64,000 nucleotides of DNA, from contig NZ_SPUI01000006.1 of NCBI RefSeq assembly GCF_004522095.1, positions 159,545 to 223,544 of the forward strand, given 5' to 3'. Of the stretch, positions 7,336 through 16,317 are shown piece by piece. The translations under genes were made by a program, and so were the position numbers. Positions within the stretch are counted from its first letter, which is position 1; each line of letters starts with the position of its first letter. The stretch is from Nocardioides sp. 503 (GTDB lineage Bacteria > Actinomycetota > Actinomycetes > Propionibacteriales > Nocardioidaceae). The notes below the pieces were generated by a model. It was given only the letters and a program-made list of their open reading frames with translations. It was not told the DNA's origin and did no database searches.

Positions 7336-9891
7336 ATGCGCGTGCACAGCAGATGGTCCACGGGGGCCCTGGCCCTGGCGGTGCTGACCGGGGGGCAGCT
7401 CGCGGTCCTGACCGGCGGCAGCCAGGCCGCCCCAGCAGACCCCGGTGACCGTGGCCGGTCGGCCGTCGAGCGGCTCCGTGCCGAGGCGGCGGACGCGGTC
7501 ACGCTGGTCGGGCGTCCCGGAGCGGTCAGCTTCGTCGGCACGCCCGCCGGTGGCGGGATCGACAACCCCCGCGTCGACGACGGTACGCCGGTCGCCACGG
7601 CCGCCCGCGCGCACCTGGACCGCTACGGCAGCGCTCTCGGCGCCGACCGGGCCGGCACGCACCTCGCACCGACCGCACAGGTCCGCTCGGCCACGGGCCA
7701 GGACGCGGTGCGCTACCGCCAGGAGGTCGGCGGGCTGCCGGTGCTCGGTGGCGAGGTCGTGGTCAGCCTGCGACCCGGAGGCGACCTGGCCTCGATGCTG
7801 TCCACCATGAGCACCAGCACGGGCGTCCCGGAGGCCCTGGTCGATGAGGCCACGGCGGCGGACGCCGCGCTGGCCGCCGCCCAGAGCTCGTCGCGGCGCG
7901 AGGGCCTGCAGGTCGCCGACGAGGGCCGCTGGCTGTTCGACGCCGCGCTCCTGGGTGCCCGCACCGAGCACGGCGCCCGCGGGGTGTGGCGCTTCGAGGT
8001 CGGCAACGGGGCCGACGTACGGCGCCTGGTGCTGGTCGACGACCTCACCGGAGCCGTCGTCATGGACGTCGACCAGGTCGCGCACGCGCTGGACCGGATC
8101 GTCTGCGACAACAACAGCGTCGAGCGAGTGGACGCCGTGCCCTGCACCGCGCCGATCCGCAGCGAGGGTGAGGCCGCCGTCGGGCTCACCGACGCCAACC
8201 TGGCCTACGACTACGCCGGCGACGTCTCGGAGATGTACGCCGCCCTCGGGATCGACCTCACCGCACTGGTCGGCAAGGACGTCTCCGGGGTGAAGAAGCT
8301 CGCGAGCACCGTCCGCTGGTGCTTCACCGGCTCCGCCGGCTGCAACCCCTATGCCAACGCCTTCTGGAGCGGCACCGAGATGTACTACGGCGAGGGCTAC
8401 GCCAGCGCGGACGACGTCGTCGGCCACGAGATCACGCACGGCGTGATCCAACGCAACGCCGACCTCCTCTACTGGGGCCAGTCGGGTGCGATCAACGAGT
8501 CGTTCGCGGACATCATGGGCGAGATCGTGGACCACCGGAACGGGGCCGGCACGGACGCACCCGGCGACTGGCAGCTCGGCGAGGACCTGCCGCCCGACGT
8601 CGGCGCCATCCGCGACCTGAGGAACCCGCCGGCCTTCGAGCAGCCGGACAAGATGACGAGCACGCTGTACACCAGCGACATCGGATTCGACTACTACAGG
8701 GACCGCGGCGGGGTCCACACCAACAGCGGGGTCGGCAACAAGACGGCGTACCTCATCTCCCAGGGCGGCACCTTCAACGGCCAGACCGTCACCGGCATCG
8801 ACGGCGCGGACGCAGACCTGAACAAGACCGCCCGGCTCTACCTCGCCGCGATCCAGGGACTGACCTCCGGCAGCGACTACGCCGACCTGGCCCGGGTGCT
8901 CGACCAGAGCTGCCAGGACCTGGTCGGGACCCACGGCTTCACCGCGACCGACTGCGCCGAGGTCCACCAGGCGGGGGTCGCGACCGAGCTGACCACGACC
9001 CCGCCCAAGGCGCCGCAGCGGCCGGACGCGTCCGTGGCGTGCCCGGCGGGCAACGTGCGACGGGTGCTCTTCTCGAGCGAGACCGGGACGCCGACGGACA
9101 AGCTCGTCCCCAGCACCCCGGACGGCACCTGGTCCCGCGCCCCCGGTGACTACCCCGGCAACGCCACCTCGGGCAAGGACTCGTGGTTCGCCATCGACTC
9201 CCCGTCGATCCGCACGTCCAGCCTCGTCACGGCGGCCCCGGTCGTGCTGCCGGCGGGGAAGAAGAGCTATCTGAGCTTCAACGGCTGGTACGTCCAGGAC
9301 TGGTACGAAGGCGCCTACCAGGACGGGGGGACCGTCGAGGTCGACGACCTGGGGACGGCGGCCGAGCCACTGGACGCGGCCGCGATGCCCTGGGTCAACG
9401 GGCCCCACCGGACGCTGAGCCAGTTCCAGGCCGTGCCGCAGCCGCACGCCGGGAAGAAGGCGTTCGGCGGGGACAGCTTCGGCTGGGTCCGCAGCCGGCT
9501 CGACCTGAGCAGCCTGGCGGGCCGCTCGGTCAAGCCGCAGTTCACCCAGCGCAGCGACGGTCAGTACGCCGTGTACGGCTGGTACCTCGACGACATCGAG
9601 GTCTACACCTGCGAGCCCGGCACCCTGGTGGCGCCGGCGCCGACCATCCGCGGGGTCGCCAAGGTCCGCAAGGTGCTCACCGCCGTCCCCGGCACCTGGC
9701 GACCCGCCGGCGTGCTGCTCACCTACCAGTGGTTCCGCGGAGCCAAGGTGATCCCGGGTGCCCGGGGGAGGACCTACAAGGTCAAGGCGGCCGACCGGGG
9801 CAAGAAGCTCACGGTCCGCGTGACCGGCACCAAGACCGGCCACACCACCAGGGTCGTGGTCTCCCGTCCCACGAGGAAGGTCCGCAGGTAG
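7336..9891 (+). CDS. Secreted M4-family (thermolysin-like) metalloprotease with Ig-like tail
   Basis: An 851-residue exported zinc endopeptidase. Residues 1-35 are a signal peptide ending around SQAAPA; about 40-230 is a propeptide of the FTP/PepSY type; the catalytic domain carries HEITH at 364-368 with the third zinc ligand Glu388 (NESFAD), spacing identical to thermolysin, and GGVHTNSGVGNK with the transition-state His461. After the catalytic domain comes a jelly-roll-like region (about 570-770) and a C-terminal beta repeat (PTIRGVAKV...LTYQWFRG) of the kind appended to secreted actinobacterial proteins. I chose ATG 7336 because GGGAGA precedes it and a good signal peptide follows; ATG 7261 in frame would add an unlikely extension. 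Stands alone between metK and priA. Confidence 0.92.
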   Translation: MRVHSRWSTGALALAVLTGGQLAVLTGGSQAAPADPGDRGRSAVERLRAEAADAVTLVGRPGAVSFVGTPAGGGIDNPRVDDGTPVATAARAHLDRYGSALGADRAGTHLAPTAQVRSATGQDAVRYRQEVGGLPVLGGEVVVSLRPGGDLASMLSTMSTSTGVPEALVDEATAADAALAAAQSSSRREGLQVADEGRWLFDAALLGARTEHGARGVWRFEVGNGADVRRLVLVDDLTGAVVMDVDQVAHALDRIVCDNNSVERVDAVPCTAPIRSEGEAAVGLTDANLAYDYAGDVSEMYAALGIDLTALVGKDVSGVKKLASTVRWCFTGSAGCNPYANAFWSGTEMYYGEGYASADDVVGHEITHGVIQRNADLLYWGQSGAINESFADIMGEIVDHRNGAGTDAPGDWQLGEDLPPDVGAIRDLRNPPAFEQPDKMTSTLYTSDIGFDYYRDRGGVHTNSGVGNKTAYLISQGGTFNGQTVTGIDGADADLNKTARLYLAAIQGLTSGSDYADLARVLDQSCQDLVGTHGFTATDCAEVHQAGVATELTTTPPKAPQRPDASVACPAGNVRRVLFSSETGTPTDKLVPSTPDGTWSRAPGDYPGNATSGKDSWFAIDSPSIRTSSLVTAAPVVLPAGKKSYLSFNGWYVQDWYEGAYQDGGTVEVDDLGTAAEPLDAAAMPWVNGPHRTLSQFQAVPQPHAGKKAFGGDSFGWVRSRLDLSSLAGRSVKPQFTQRSDGQYAVYGWYLDDIEVYTCEPGTLVAPAPTIRGVAKVRKVLTAVPGTWRPAGVLLTYQWFRGAKVIPGARGRTYKVKAADRGKKLTVRVTGTKTGHTTRVVVSRPTRKVRR

Positions 9892-9945
9892 CAGGCTGGC
9901 ACCGGCGCGGCGGGAGCGTCGACGGACGCTGGTAGAACTCTGGGC

Positions 9946-11982
9946 ATGAGTGCACCGGAGGAGCAGCCCGAGCTGCTGCCGGGGATGGTGCGGGCGACCG
10001 TCAAGGCGTCGCAGGCCAAGGCGCGAGCCAGCCGGGCGCGCACGGTGGCCGCCGCGCCGGTGGCCGAGGTCGACCCCGTGGCGCGGGTGCTGGTGGACGT
10101 GCCGCTGGCCCACCTGGACCGCCCCTTCGACTACGCCGTGCCGGCCACGATGGACGACGGCGTGCGTCCGGGGGTGCGGGTCAAGGTGCGCTTCGCGGGG
10201 CAGGACCTGGACGGCCTGGTCGTCGGGCGCGGCGCCACGTCGGACCACCTCGGGGTCCTGGCCCCGCTGCGCCGGCTGGTGAGCGCCGAGCCGGTCCTCT
10301 CGCCGGCGGTCGCGGCGCTGGCCGACGACCTGGCCGAGCGCTACGCCGGGTCGCGCTCCGACGTGCTGCGGCTGGCCGTCCCGCCGCGCCACGCCACCGC
10401 CGAGAAGGAGCCCTCGCCGCCGGCCCCTCCCGTCGGCGAGCTGCCGGCGGCGCCCGAGGGCTGGTCCGACCACCCCCTCGCCGGCGCCTACCTCCGCCAC
10501 CTGCGCGAGGGCGCGTCGCCTCGCGCCGTGTGGGGCGCCGTGCCGGGCGCCGACTGGCCCGCCCTGCTGGCCCACGCCGCCGCCGAGACCTACGCCGGCG
10601 GCCGTGGGGTGCTGCTGTGCGTCCCCGACGGCAAGGACGTCGCCCGCCTCGAGCGGGCGCTGGTCGACCGCCTGGGGGAGGGCCACCACGTCGCGCTGAC
10701 GGCGGGTCGGGGCCCCGCGGCGCGCTACCGCGAGTTCCTCGCGGTCAGCCGCGGCGCGCGGCGGATCGTCGTCGGCACCCGCGCGGCGGCGTTCGCCCCG
10801 GTGCACGACCTCGGCCTGGTCGTCCTCTGGGACGACGGCGACGACCTGCACAGCGAGCCGCGCGCGCCCTACCCCCACGTGCGCGAGACGCTGCTGCTGC
10901 GCGCCGAGCGTGAGGGGACGGCGGTGCTGCTGGGCGGCTTCGCCCGCAGCGTCGAGGCGGCCTACCTCACCCGCACGGGCTGGGCCCACGAGCTCGCCCC
11001 GGACCGCCCGGCGCTGCGGGGTGCGGTCACCGTCAGCGTCACCGGCGCCACCGAGTGGGAGCTCGACCGAGACCCCCACGCCCGCACCAGCCGGATGCCG
11101 CGCCAGCTCCACGACGCCGTGGGCAGGGCGCTGGAGCGAGGTCCGGTGCTGGTCCAGACGCCACGCCTGGGCTACGTCACCTCGCTGGCCTGCGAGCGCT
11201 GCCGCGAGCCGGCCCGGTGCACCGTCTGCCAGGGGCCGCTGGCCCTGGGCGGCCCCACGGCGCCTCCGGCCTGCCGCTGGTGCGGCACCCCCGACGAGGC
11301 CTGGTCCTGCCGGGTGTGCGGCCACCGGGGGCTGCGCGCCCCGGTCCTGGGCGACGCCCGGACCGCCGAGGAGCTCGGGCGGGCCTTCCCGGGCGTCCGG
11401 GTCCTGACCTCGTCGGGCGACCGCGTCCTGGCCGACGTCGACGACGACCGCGCCATCGTGGTGGCCACACCCGGCGCCGAACCGGTCGCCCATGGCGGCT
11501 ACGCCGCCGTGGTCCTGCTCGACACCTGGCTGCTGCTCGGCCGCACCGACCTGCGCACCGAGGAGGAGGCGCTGCGCCGCTGGTGCAACGCCGTGGGGCT
11601 GGTGCGCCCGGGTGGGGAGGCGCTCGTCGTGGGGGACCCCTCCCACCCCGCCATCCAGGCGCTGGTGCGGTGGGACCCGCCCGGCTTCGCCGAGCGCGAG
11701 TCCGTGCAGCGCCAGGAGGCCCACCTGCCGCCGGCCTCGCGGCTGGCGACGATCAGCGGCGACCCCGGCGCCGTCGACGACGCCGTGACCCTGCTGTCGG
11801 CGCCGGAGAGCGCCGAGGTGCTCGGCCCGGTCGACCTGAGCGACGAGGAGAGCCGGGTGGTGGTCCGGGTCCCGCGGGCACAGGGAGCCGCGCTCTCGAC
11901 GGCCCTGCGCGAGCTGCAGCGGGTGCGCAGCGCGCGCAAGCTGGACGCCGTACGCATCCACGTGGACCCCGTCAGTCTCTAG
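9946..11982 (+). CDS. priA: Primosomal protein N' (PriA) lacking helicase motifs
   Basis: Homologue of the replication-restart protein PriA, 678 residues. The N-terminal DNA-binding region (VLVDVPLAHLDRPFDYAVP, GVRVKVRFAG) and the zinc-binding cysteine cluster at about residues 415-465 (CERCREPARCTVCQG then CRWCG and CRVCG) are intact. The ATPase motifs are not: where a Walker A loop should follow the N-terminal domain the sequence reads GAVPGADWPALL, and the DEEH box is replaced by DDGDDL. This loss is known for actinobacterial PriA, so helicase activity is unlikely and a structural role at forks is more probable. It lies between metK and def, its usual place. Confidence 0.93.
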   Translation: MSAPEEQPELLPGMVRATVKASQAKARASRARTVAAAPVAEVDPVARVLVDVPLAHLDRPFDYAVPATMDDGVRPGVRVKVRFAGQDLDGLVVGRGATSDHLGVLAPLRRLVSAEPVLSPAVAALADDLAERYAGSRSDVLRLAVPPRHATAEKEPSPPAPPVGELPAAPEGWSDHPLAGAYLRHLREGASPRAVWGAVPGADWPALLAHAAAETYAGGRGVLLCVPDGKDVARLERALVDRLGEGHHVALTAGRGPAARYREFLAVSRGARRIVVGTRAAAFAPVHDLGLVVLWDDGDDLHSEPRAPYPHVRETLLLRAEREGTAVLLGGFARSVEAAYLTRTGWAHELAPDRPALRGAVTVSVTGATEWELDRDPHARTSRMPRQLHDAVGRALERGPVLVQTPRLGYVTSLACERCREPARCTVCQGPLALGGPTAPPACRWCGTPDEAWSCRVCGHRGLRAPVLGDARTAEELGRAFPGVRVLTSSGDRVLADVDDDRAIVVATPGAEPVAHGGYAAVVLLDTWLLLGRTDLRTEEEALRRWCNAVGLVRPGGEALVVGDPSHPAIQALVRWDPPGFAERESVQRQEAHLPPASRLATISGDPGAVDDAVTLLSAPESAEVLGPVDLSDEESRVVVRVPRAQGAALSTALRELQRVRSARKLDAVRIHVDPVSL

Positions 11983-11999
11983 CCGTCCCCGGACCTCAC

Positions 12000-12005
12000 T
12001 AGACT
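12000..12005 (+). promoter_or_regulatory. Leaderless -10 element for def-fmt
   Basis: TAGACT with a 6-nt gap to the def ATG at 12012, so the transcript should begin at the start codon. Confidence 0.6.
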
Positions 12006-12011
12006 GGCGGT

Positions 12012-12557
12012 ATGCCCATCCAGCCCATCCGGCTCTTCGGAGACCCCGTGCTGCGCAAGCCCGCAGTGGAGGTCGTCGACTTCGACAAGGAGCTGCGCCG
12101 GCTGGTCGAGGACCTCACCGAGACGATGCTGGACGCTCCCGGCGCCGGGCTCGCTGCTCCCCAGATCGGCGTCGGTCTCCGGGTGTTCACCTGGCACGTC
12201 GAGGGCGAGCTCGGTCACCTGGTCAACCCGTCCCTCGAGCTGTCCACCGAGCTCCAGGACGGGCCCGAGGGTTGCCTGTCCCTGCCCGAGCTGACCTACG
12301 AGTGCCAGCGCGCGCTCTCGGTGGTCGCGCGGGGCTTCAGCATGCACGGCGAGCCGGTCACGATCGAGGGCTCGGACCTCCTGGCCCGCGCCATCCAGCA
12401 CGAGACCGACCACCTCGACGGGGTGCTGTTCATCGACCGCCTCGACACCGAGGCCCGCAAGGCGGCCATGCGCGAGATCCGTGAGTCCGAGTGGTTCGGG
12501 CTCGAGCGGCCGACGGTCAAGGTCAGCCCCCACGCGACCCGCGGGCTGGGCATCTGA
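12012..12557 (+). CDS. def: Peptide deformylase
   Basis: Removes the N-formyl group from new proteins. The 181-residue metalloenzyme has the three family motifs: GLAAPQIG at 46-53, EGCLSLP at 86-92 (Cys88 metal ligand) and QHETDHLDG with His130, Glu131 and His134. Its stop and the fmt start overlap as TGATG, so the enzyme that adds the formyl group and the enzyme that removes it are translationally coupled. A TANNNT element 6 nt upstream predicts a leaderless message. Confidence 0.97.
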   Translation: MPIQPIRLFGDPVLRKPAVEVVDFDKELRRLVEDLTETMLDAPGAGLAAPQIGVGLRVFTWHVEGELGHLVNPSLELSTELQDGPEGCLSLPELTYECQRALSVVARGFSMHGEPVTIEGSDLLARAIQHETDHLDGVLFIDRLDTEARKAAMREIRESEWFGLERPTVKVSPHATRGLGI

Positions 12558-13537
12558 TGCGCCTGGTCTTCGCCGGCACCCCCGAGGTGGCCCTGCCCTC
12601 GCTCGATGCCCTGGCCGAGTCCGGGCACGAGCTGGTCGGCGTCGTCACCCGCCCCGACGCCCCGTCGGGTCGCGGCCGACGGCTCGTCGCCAGCCCCGTG
12701 GCGCAGCGCGCCGAGGAGCTCGGGCTGCTGGTGCTCAAGCCCGACCACCCGCGCGACCCGGACTTCCAGGCCGCGCTGCGCGCGCTCGAGCCCGACTGCT
12801 GCCCGGTGGTGGCTTACGGCGCGCTGCTGCCGCAGTCGGCCCTGGACATCCCACCGCACGGCTGGGTCAACCTGCACTTCTCGTGCCTGCCGGCCTGGCG
12901 CGGCGCCGCCCCCGTGCAGCACGCGATCTGGGCCGGCGACGAGGTCACCGGCGCGACGACGTTCCGCATCGTCAAGGCCATGGACGCCGGCCCGACCTAC
13001 GGCGTGATGACCGAGCGCATCCGCGACGACGACACGGCCGGCGACCTCCTCGGCCGGCTGGCCGAGGGCGGAGCGGGACTGCTCGTGGCGACCCTCGACG
13101 GCCTGGCCGACGGCTCGATCGTCGCCCGCGAGCAGGAGGAGGACGGCGTGTCGTTCGCGCCGAAGATCTCCGTCGAGGACGCCCGCGTCGACTGGGCCGT
13201 GCCCGGACACCTGCTCGAGCGCCAGATCCGCGCCTGCACCCCCGCCCCCGGCGCCTGGTCCCTCCACGAGGGCCAGCGGATCAAGATCGGCCCGGTGCTG
13301 GTGGTCGACGAGCAGCTGCCGCCCGGCGAGCTCGCGATCCGCAAGAGCCACGTCCTCGTCGGCACCGCCACCCACGCCGTGGTGCTGGGCCCGGTGCAGC
13401 CGTTCGGCAAGAAGCAGATGCCGGCCGCCGACTGGGCTCGCGGCGCCCGGCTCGAGTCCGGGGCGCGGCTCGGCGACGAGGCTCCGCAGGACGAGGCCGC
13501 CCACGACGCGGCCCACCACGACGGCCCGGACACATGA
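12557..13537 (+). CDS. fmt: Methionyl-tRNA formyltransferase
   Basis: Formylates initiator Met-tRNA using 10-formyl-tetrahydrofolate. The 326-residue protein opens with the Rossmann segment VFAGTPEVALPSLDAL, and has the folate/catalytic loop HFSCLPAWRGAAPVQ and the GATTFRIVKAMDAGP segment; a C-terminal OB-like domain follows from about residue 205 (FAPKISVEDARVDW). The ATG at 12557 shares its A with the def stop. The following YjbR-type gene overlaps its stop as ATGA. Confidence 0.97.
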   Translation: MRLVFAGTPEVALPSLDALAESGHELVGVVTRPDAPSGRGRRLVASPVAQRAEELGLLVLKPDHPRDPDFQAALRALEPDCCPVVAYGALLPQSALDIPPHGWVNLHFSCLPAWRGAAPVQHAIWAGDEVTGATTFRIVKAMDAGPTYGVMTERIRDDDTAGDLLGRLAEGGAGLLVATLDGLADGSIVAREQEEDGVSFAPKISVEDARVDWAVPGHLLERQIRACTPAPGAWSLHEGQRIKIGPVLVVDEQLPPGELAIRKSHVLVGTATHAVVLGPVQPFGKKQMPAADWARGARLESGARLGDEAPQDEAAHDAAHHDGPDT

Positions 13538-13950
13538 GCCGGCCGGCCACCCCCGCCGACGTCGACGACATCTGCCGGAGCCTGCCGGAGGTGGAGCTCG
13601 GCACGTCCTGGGGCGACCGCCCGACCTACAAGGTGCCGGCCGGCGGCAAGGGCAAGGGGTTCCTGCTCTTCCGGGCTCCCCACAAGAGCGCCCTGGACCC
13701 CGAGACCGGCGAGCCCTACGACGACCTGCTCGTGATCATGACCCCGGGCACGGCCGAGAAGGAGGCGCTGGTCGCCGACCCCGACCTGCCGTTCTTCACC
13801 ATCGACCACTTCCGGGGCTACGACGCGGTGCTGGTGCAGCAGTCCCGCCTGGGCGAGCTGACCCGCGACGAGCTCGCCGAGGTCATCACCGAGGCCTGGG
13901 CCTCCAAGGCCCCCACGACACTCGTGCGTCAGCACTTCGGCGATGCCTGA
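13534..13950 (+). CDS. MmcQ/YjbR-family protein
   Basis: A 138-residue protein of the MmcQ/YjbR (CyaY-fold) family, often labelled DNA-binding but without an established biochemical role. Typical features are ICRSLPEVELGTSWGDRPTYKV near the start and FFTIDHFRGYDAVLV in the second half. It begins in an ATGA overlap with fmt and its end overlaps rsmB by 8 nt, so it is embedded in the def-fmt-rsmB operon; whether it has a role in translation is unknown. Confidence 0.8.
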   Translation: MSRPATPADVDDICRSLPEVELGTSWGDRPTYKVPAGGKGKGFLLFRAPHKSALDPETGEPYDDLLVIMTPGTAEKEALVADPDLPFFTIDHFRGYDAVLVQQSRLGELTRDELAEVITEAWASKAPTTLVRQHFGDA

Positions 13951-15322
13951 GACCCGGGGAGCCCGGCGTCCGCGCGGAGTCGCGCCCCGCCCCGAGGTCG
14001 ACGCGTCGCGCCTGGCGGCCTACGAGGTGCTCAAGTCCGTCCGCGTCGACGGCGCCTACGCCAACCTGGTGCTGCCCGCCGTCATCCGCCACTACCGGCT
14101 GGACGCGCGCGACGCCGCCTTCGCGACCGAGCTGGCCTCGGGCACGCTGCGCCTGCGCGGCACCTACGACGCCATCATCGCCGCCTGCGCCGACCGGCCG
14201 CTGCGCAAGATCGAGGAGAAGGTCCTCGACGCGCTCCGCCTGGGCGCCCACCAGCTGCTCTCGATGCGGGTGCCCGACCACGCCGCGATCAGCACCTCGG
14301 TGACCCTGGTCCGCACCAAGGGCACCTCGGGCGCCGGCAACTTCGCCAACGCCGTGCTGCGGCGCGTCTCCGAGCACGACCTGGAGACCTGGATCGCCCG
14401 CGTGGCGCCGCCCAAGCCGCCCAGCCGCTACGCCGCCGTCGCGTTCAGCCACCCGGTGTGGATCGTCGACGAGCTGCGCAAGGCCGTCGGGGAGGCCGAG
14501 CTGCACGCCGTGCTGGCCGCGGACAACGTCGCCCCCAAGGTCACCCTCGTCGCCCGGCCGGGGCGCGCCACGGTCGCCGAGCTCCCCGGCACGCCGACGG
14601 CCTACTCGCCCTACGGCGTCGTGCTCGAGGGCGGTGACCCGGGATCGGTCCCGGCGGTGGCCGAGGGTCGCGCCGGCGTCCAGGACGAGGGCTCGCAGCT
14701 GGTCGCCGCGCTGATGGCCGCCGCGCCGATCGAGGGCGCCGACCGCCGGTGGCTCGACCTGTGCGCGGGCCCGGGCGGCAAGTCCGCGCTGCTGGCGGCG
14801 CTGGCCGCCGAGCGCGGCGCCGGGCTGGTGGCCCTCGAGCGCCAGCACCACCGCTCGCGCCTGGTCGCGCGCAACCTCGAAGGGTCCGCAGGCGTCGTCG
14901 GCGTCGTCACCGGTGACGGCACCACGCCGCCGCTGCGGCCGGGACAGCTCGACCGGGTCCTGGTGGACGCCCCGTGCACCGGCCTGGGGGCGTTGCGACG
15001 CCGACCCGAGGCGCGCTGGCGGCGCAAGCCCGACGACCTCTTCACCCTGGTGCTGCTCCAGCGCCAGCTCGTGGCCGCCGCCATCGAGGCGACGCGGCCC
15101 GGGGGACTCGTGCTCTACGCCACCTGCTCCCCGGTGCGCGCCGAGACCGGCGACGTCGTCACCTCGGTGCTCCGCCTGCGCGACGACGTCGTCCTCGAGG
15201 ACGCCCGGGCGCTGCTGCCCGACGTGCCGGACTGCGACGGCCCGCTGCCCGGGACGGTTCAGCTGTGGCCGCACCGCCACGGCACCGACGCGATGTTCAT
15301 GGCGCTGTTCCGCAAGGTCTGA
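13943..15322 (+). CDS. rsmB: 16S rRNA m5C967 methyltransferase
   Basis: SAM-dependent 5-methylcytosine methyltransferase of the RsmB/NOP2 family. The first 140 residues form the NusB-like RNA-binding domain (RLAAYEVLKSVRVDGAYANLVL, LGAHQLLSM). The catalytic domain has LDLCAGPGGKS (SAM site), VDAPCTGLGALRRRPEARWRR with the motif IV cysteine, and YATCSPVRAETGDVV with the catalytic cysteine of motif VI. The 459-residue length is normal. Fourth gene of the def operon, overlapping the preceding stop by 8 nt. Confidence 0.95.
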   Translation: MPETRGARRPRGVAPRPEVDASRLAAYEVLKSVRVDGAYANLVLPAVIRHYRLDARDAAFATELASGTLRLRGTYDAIIAACADRPLRKIEEKVLDALRLGAHQLLSMRVPDHAAISTSVTLVRTKGTSGAGNFANAVLRRVSEHDLETWIARVAPPKPPSRYAAVAFSHPVWIVDELRKAVGEAELHAVLAADNVAPKVTLVARPGRATVAELPGTPTAYSPYGVVLEGGDPGSVPAVAEGRAGVQDEGSQLVAALMAAAPIEGADRRWLDLCAGPGGKSALLAALAAERGAGLVALERQHHRSRLVARNLEGSAGVVGVVTGDGTTPPLRPGQLDRVLVDAPCTGLGALRRRPEARWRRKPDDLFTLVLLQRQLVAAAIEATRPGGLVLYATCSPVRAETGDVVTSVLRLRDDVVLEDARALLPDVPDCDGPLPGTVQLWPHRHGTDAMFMALFRKV

Positions 15323-15326
15323 GCCG

Positions 15327-15332
15327 TAGGGT
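15327..15332 (+). promoter_or_regulatory. Leaderless -10 element for the LigD-type polymerase gene
   Basis: TAGGGT with a 7-nt gap to ATG 15340. Confidence 0.55.
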
Positions 15333-15339
15333 CTGGGGC

Positions 15340-16305
15340 ATGGCCGCGAAGTCCCCGTCCCTCGAGATCGAGGTGGACGACCGGGTGATCCGGGTCAGCA
15401 ACCCCGACCGGGTCTACTTCCCCGACAGCGGCGCCACCAAGGCCGACCTCGTCGACTACTACCTCGCGGTCGGCCCGGGCATCGTCAACGCCCTCTACGA
15501 GCGGCCCTGCATGCTGCACCGCTTCCCCCGGGGCCTGGCCGGCGACAAGGTGCACCAGAAGCGCATCCCGCAGGGAGCGCCGCCCTGGCTCGAGACCGTC
15601 CGCCTGCACTTCCCCCGGTGGAACCGCACCGCCGACGAGCTCTGCGTCACCGAGCTGGGCAGCGTGATCTGGGCGGTGCAGATGTCCACCGTGGAGTTCC
15701 ACCCGTGGAACAGCCGGCGCGCGGACCCCGAGAGCCCCGACGAGTGGCGCATCGACCTCGACCCCGGCCCGCTCTCGGACTTCGCCCAGGTCAAGCGCGT
15801 GGCCCACGTGGCCCACGAGGTGCTCGACGAGCTCGGGGCCGTCGGCTACCCCAAGACCAGCGGCGGGTCGGGCATGCACGTCTATGTCCGGATCCGGCCC
15901 GACCACGGGCACAAGGCCGTGCGCCGCGCCGCGCTGGCGTTCGCCCGGGAGGTGGAGCGTCGCGCACCCGACGACGTCACGACCACGTGGTGGCGCAAGG
16001 ACCGGGACCCCCACCAGCTCTTCGTCGACTACAACCAGAATGCCCGCGACCACACCATCGCGGCGGCGTACTCCGTGCGCGGGGTCCCCGACGCCCGGGT
16101 CTCGGCACCGATCCGCTGGGACGAGGTCGACGACTGCGACCCGCACGACTTCACGATCTTCACCATGCCCGCGCGCTTCGCCGAGCTCGGCGACCTGCAC
16201 GAGGGCATCGACGGCGACGTCTTCGACATCGCGCCGCTGCTCGAGTGGGCCGACCGCGACGAGCGGGAGGGCGAGGAGACGCCGGAGGAGCCGCCCGAGG
16301 ACTAG
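15340..16305 (+). CDS. Stand-alone LigD-type polymerase/primase domain protein
   Basis: A 321-residue archaeo-eukaryotic-primase-type polymerase domain, the kind that fills gaps during non-homologous end joining. Recognisable segments are NPDRVYFPDSGATKADLVDYY, GDKVHQKRIPQGAPPWL (5'-phosphate recognition), EWRIDLDPG with the paired catalytic aspartates, KTSGGSGMHVYV, and FVDYNQNARDHTIAAAYSVR. There is no ligase or nuclease domain and no ku gene nearby, so it is a split or paralogous form of the LigD polymerase module. The C-terminus is a short acidic tail. It is convergent with ggt, 12 nt between stops, and has its own probable leaderless promoter. Confidence 0.9.
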   Translation: MAAKSPSLEIEVDDRVIRVSNPDRVYFPDSGATKADLVDYYLAVGPGIVNALYERPCMLHRFPRGLAGDKVHQKRIPQGAPPWLETVRLHFPRWNRTADELCVTELGSVIWAVQMSTVEFHPWNSRRADPESPDEWRIDLDPGPLSDFAQVKRVAHVAHEVLDELGAVGYPKTSGGSGMHVYVRIRPDHGHKAVRRAALAFAREVERRAPDDVTTTWWRKDRDPHQLFVDYNQNARDHTIAAAYSVRGVPDARVSAPIRWDEVDDCDPHDFTIFTMPARFAELGDLHEGIDGDVFDIAPLLEWADRDEREGEETPEEPPED

Positions 16306-16317
16306 CCGGTCGGCCCG

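Noticed and set aside
7285..11961. A 1558-codon open frame on the minus strand across the protease and priA
   Set aside because: It is a by-product of GC-rich codon use opposite real genes; its translation is low-complexity and matches no family, while both plus-strand genes are well supported.
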